Assembly: GCA_964556705.1 (NCBI GenBank) | Contig: CAZKXX010000146.1 | Span: forward strand, 1-6,635 | Source: CAZKXX01 sp964556705 | GTDB taxonomy: Bacteria > Acidobacteriota > Terriglobia > UBA7540 | Direction of reading: 5' to 3' | Length of the DNA stretch: 6,635 nucleotides | The notes under the pieces: generated by a model | Databases searched by the model: none | Told to the model about the DNA's origin: nothing | The model's input: only the letters and a program-made list of their open reading frames with translations | In this document: positions 5,231 to 6,635 of the stretch, in pieces | Position numbering within the stretch: position 1 is the first letter of the stretch | Layout: each line of letters opens with the position of its first letter | Translations under genes and position numbers: made by a program

Positions 5231-6550
5231 ATGAAGGCATCGCTTCGACCCTGGGCGTTTCTCACCACGGCCACGCCGCGCGAGCGCCGCGCGCTCCTCG
5301 CCAGCACGCTCGGCTGGATGCTCGACGGCATGGACATCACGCTCTACGCCATGGTCATCGCCGAGCTCGTGCGCGCGCTGGGCATCTCGACCTCCACCGC
5401 CGGTCTGCTCGCTTCCGTCACGCTCATCGCTTCGGCACTGGGCGGAGTCCTCTTCGGCGTCCTCGCGGACCGTTTCGGGCGGCGGTTCGCGCTGATGCTC
5501 AGCATCCTCGTCTATTCGGTTTTCACCGCCGCCTGCGGCCTTTCGCGCGGCATTGCGGACCTGGCCGTCTTCCGCTTCCTGCTCGGATTGGGGATGGGCG
5601 GTGAGTGGGCCACCGGAGCGGCGCTGGTGGCGGAAACCTGGCGGCCCGAGCATCGCGGCAAAGCTCTGGGCCTGATGCAGAGCGGCTTCGCGATCGGCTA
5701 CGGTCTCGCTGCCGTCATCACGGCGCTCGTGCTGCCGCGCTGGGGCTGGCGTGCCGTCTTTTTCGCCGGCATCTTCCCCGCGCTACTCACGCTCTGGATT
5801 CGTCGCAACGTCCAAGAATCTCCCCGTTGGCTGGAACAGCGGAGCATAACCAGCGTTGCCGCTTCGCAACTTCCGGCTGTAATACCTGAATCGAAGACGC
5901 AGAATCGCCCGCGAGGCCATTTCTCGTTTCTGGATTTTCGCCCTGCCGACTCGCCCCCTCCCGCGGGCGGCTGGGGAAAGCTCATTCTCACCGCGCTGCT
6001 CATGAACACCGCCGCGCTATTCGCCTGGTGGGGATTGTTTACCTGGATTCCGCCCTACCTTTCGATGCCCGTCGAACAGGGCGGCCGGGGACTGGAAATC
6101 GCCGCCTCCTCGCTGTGGATTGTGGTGATGCAGGCCGGCATGTGGCTCGGTTACGTTACCTTCGGTTTTGCCGGCGACGCGTTTGGAAGGAAGAAAACTT
6201 ACATCCTGTATCTATTTCTCGCCGGCGCGCTCGTGCCGCTCTACGCCACCGCGGACGCGGCGTGGAGCCTGGTGCTGCTCGGCCCGCTTGTCGCGTTCTT
6301 CGGGACGGGCCACTTTACGGGCTTCGGCATGATTACCTCGGAACTCTTCCCGACTTCCTTTCGCGCCTCGGCGATGGGGCTCACCTACAACGCCGGACGC
6401 GCGCTAAGCGCCGCGGCGCCCTGGCTGATGGGCCGGCTCGCCGAACATCGCAGCCTCCGTTCCGCCTTCTGGCTCGCCGGCCTGGGCTACCTTGCGGCGG
6501 CACTACTTGCCACGCGGCTTCCCGAGCCGCGCCGCGAAACACTCGATTAG
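5231..6550 (+). CDS. MFS transporter, sugar-porter/organic-acid symporter-like
   Basis: A 439-residue predicted 12-helix inner-membrane carrier, close to the usual 400-450 for the superfamily. N-half marks: GWMLDGMD at 28-35, the acidic helix-1 motif of sugar/organic-acid symporters; loop 2-3 motif A, GVLADRFGRR 76-85; GLGMGGEW 119-126; RPEHRGKALG 138-147. The first half ends in QESPRW 195-200, similar to the PESPR signature of sugar porters. A hydrophilic central loop, about 201-248, joins the halves. C-half marks: a repeat of motif A, GDAFGRKK 315-322, and SELFPTSFR 370-378, the E-x-x-P-x-x-x-R pattern of the sugar porter and aromatic-acid/sialate symporter groups. It most likely moves a small sugar or organic acid with protons; the substrate cannot be named. 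No enzyme or regulator gene next to it gives a pathway clue. The start is fixed by an AAGGA site 6 nt upstream. Confidence 0.9.
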   Translation: MKASLRPWAFLTTATPRERRALLASTLGWMLDGMDITLYAMVIAELVRALGISTSTAGLLASVTLIASALGGVLFGVLADRFGRRFALMLSILVYSVFTAACGLSRGIADLAVFRFLLGLGMGGEWATGAALVAETWRPEHRGKALGLMQSGFAIGYGLAAVITALVLPRWGWRAVFFAGIFPALLTLWIRRNVQESPRWLEQRSITSVAASQLPAVIPESKTQNRPRGHFSFLDFRPADSPPPAGGWGKLILTALLMNTAALFAWWGLFTWIPPYLSMPVEQGGRGLEIAASSLWIVVMQAGMWLGYVTFGFAGDAFGRKKTYILYLFLAGALVPLYATADAAWSLVLLGPLVAFFGTGHFTGFGMITSELFPTSFRASAMGLTYNAGRALSAAAPWLMGRLAEHRSLRSAFWLAGLGYLAAALLATRLPEPRRETLD

Positions 6551-6581
6551 CCTCCTGCGTCGCTGCGCGTTCCGCTTCGGT

Positions 6582-6587
6582 TATAAT
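6582..6587 (+). promoter_or_regulatory. -10 box of the tRNA-Leu gene
   Basis: A perfect TATAAT hexamer 9 nt before the tRNA 5' end, predicting a start almost at the mature 5' end. No recognisable -35 element at 16-18 nt spacing. Confidence 0.5.
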
Positions 6588-6596
6588 CCCCAACAG

Positions 6597-6635
6597 GCGA
6601 AAGTGGCGGAACTGGCAGACGCGCCAGACTTAGGA
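6597..6635 (+). tRNA. tRNA-Leu(UAG), 5' part, cut by window edge
   Basis: The first 39 bases of a class II leucine tRNA. Acceptor 5' strand GCGAAAG (6597-6603); T8-G9; D-arm GCG/CGC stem (6606-6608 and 6620-6622) around an 11-nt loop containing GG; G26; anticodon 5' strand CCAGA (6624-6628); loop CTTAGGA (6629-6635), with anticodon TAG at 6631-6633, which reads CUA/CUG-type leucine codons. The start matches bacterial tRNA-Leu genes such as E. coli leuW closely. The 3' anticodon strand, long variable arm, T-arm and acceptor lie outside the window. Confidence 0.9.

Noticed and set aside
5147..5653. Minus-strand open frame over the MFS 5' end
   Set aside because: It lies opposite clear MFS motifs, and its product is Glu/Arg-rich shadow sequence with no domain.
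6028..6633. Plus-strand frame running from inside the MFS gene into the tRNA
   Set aside because: It is an alternative frame of the MFS C-half, has no domain signal and overlaps the tRNA-Leu gene.
1..6635. CRISPR array, insertion sequence or phage genes
   Set aside because: No regularly spaced repeats, no long terminal inverted repeats, and no transposase or integrase motifs in any frame I read.

Overview
The window is G+C-rich, densely coding bacterial chromosome: stretches I counted run about 67-72% G+C. It looks like ordinary chromosome rather than a mobile element; I see no transposase, integrase, phage gene or CRISPR array. The gene mix suggests a soil-type, G+C-rich bacterium, and my best guess is Acidobacteriota. 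The mix is a multi-FHA ABC transporter beside a PP2C phosphatase, a zinc-ribbon DUF4870-type membrane protein and a variant DHH phosphoesterase. The phylum is inferred from gene content and style, not from a marker gene.

Four genes lie on the minus strand. From right to left they are: a zinc-ribbon DUF4870-like membrane protein (4545-5015); a DHH-family phosphoesterase (3374-4345); a PP2C Ser/Thr protein phosphatase (2274-3182); and a large ABC transporter that runs off the left edge (2208 to 1). The transporter carries a zinc ribbon and three FHA domains ahead of its ATPase. Two genes lie on the plus strand: an MFS transporter (5231-6550), divergent from the DUF4870-like gene, and the 5' part of a tRNA-Leu(UAG) at the right edge (6597-6635).

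The functional core is the phosphatase-transporter pair. FHA domains bind phosphothreonine and PP2C removes phosphate from Ser/Thr, so the two genes, 65 nt apart, look like half of a phospho-regulated export system. A kinase would be expected but is not in the window. The linker between FHA1 and FHA2 contains two Thr motifs that resemble kinase-acceptor sites of GarA-type FHA proteins. This suggests, as inference, that phosphorylation of the transporter itself could be read by its own FHA domains.

Promoter-like sites with 17-nt spacers precede the DUF4870-like, DHH and PP2C genes. A hairpin plus T-tract lies between the DUF4870-like and DHH genes. I therefore read the minus strand as three transcription units: DUF4870-like alone, DHH alone, and PP2C plus ABC. 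No gene-free stretch exceeds 300 bases; the gaps are 65, 191, 199, 215 and 46 nt.
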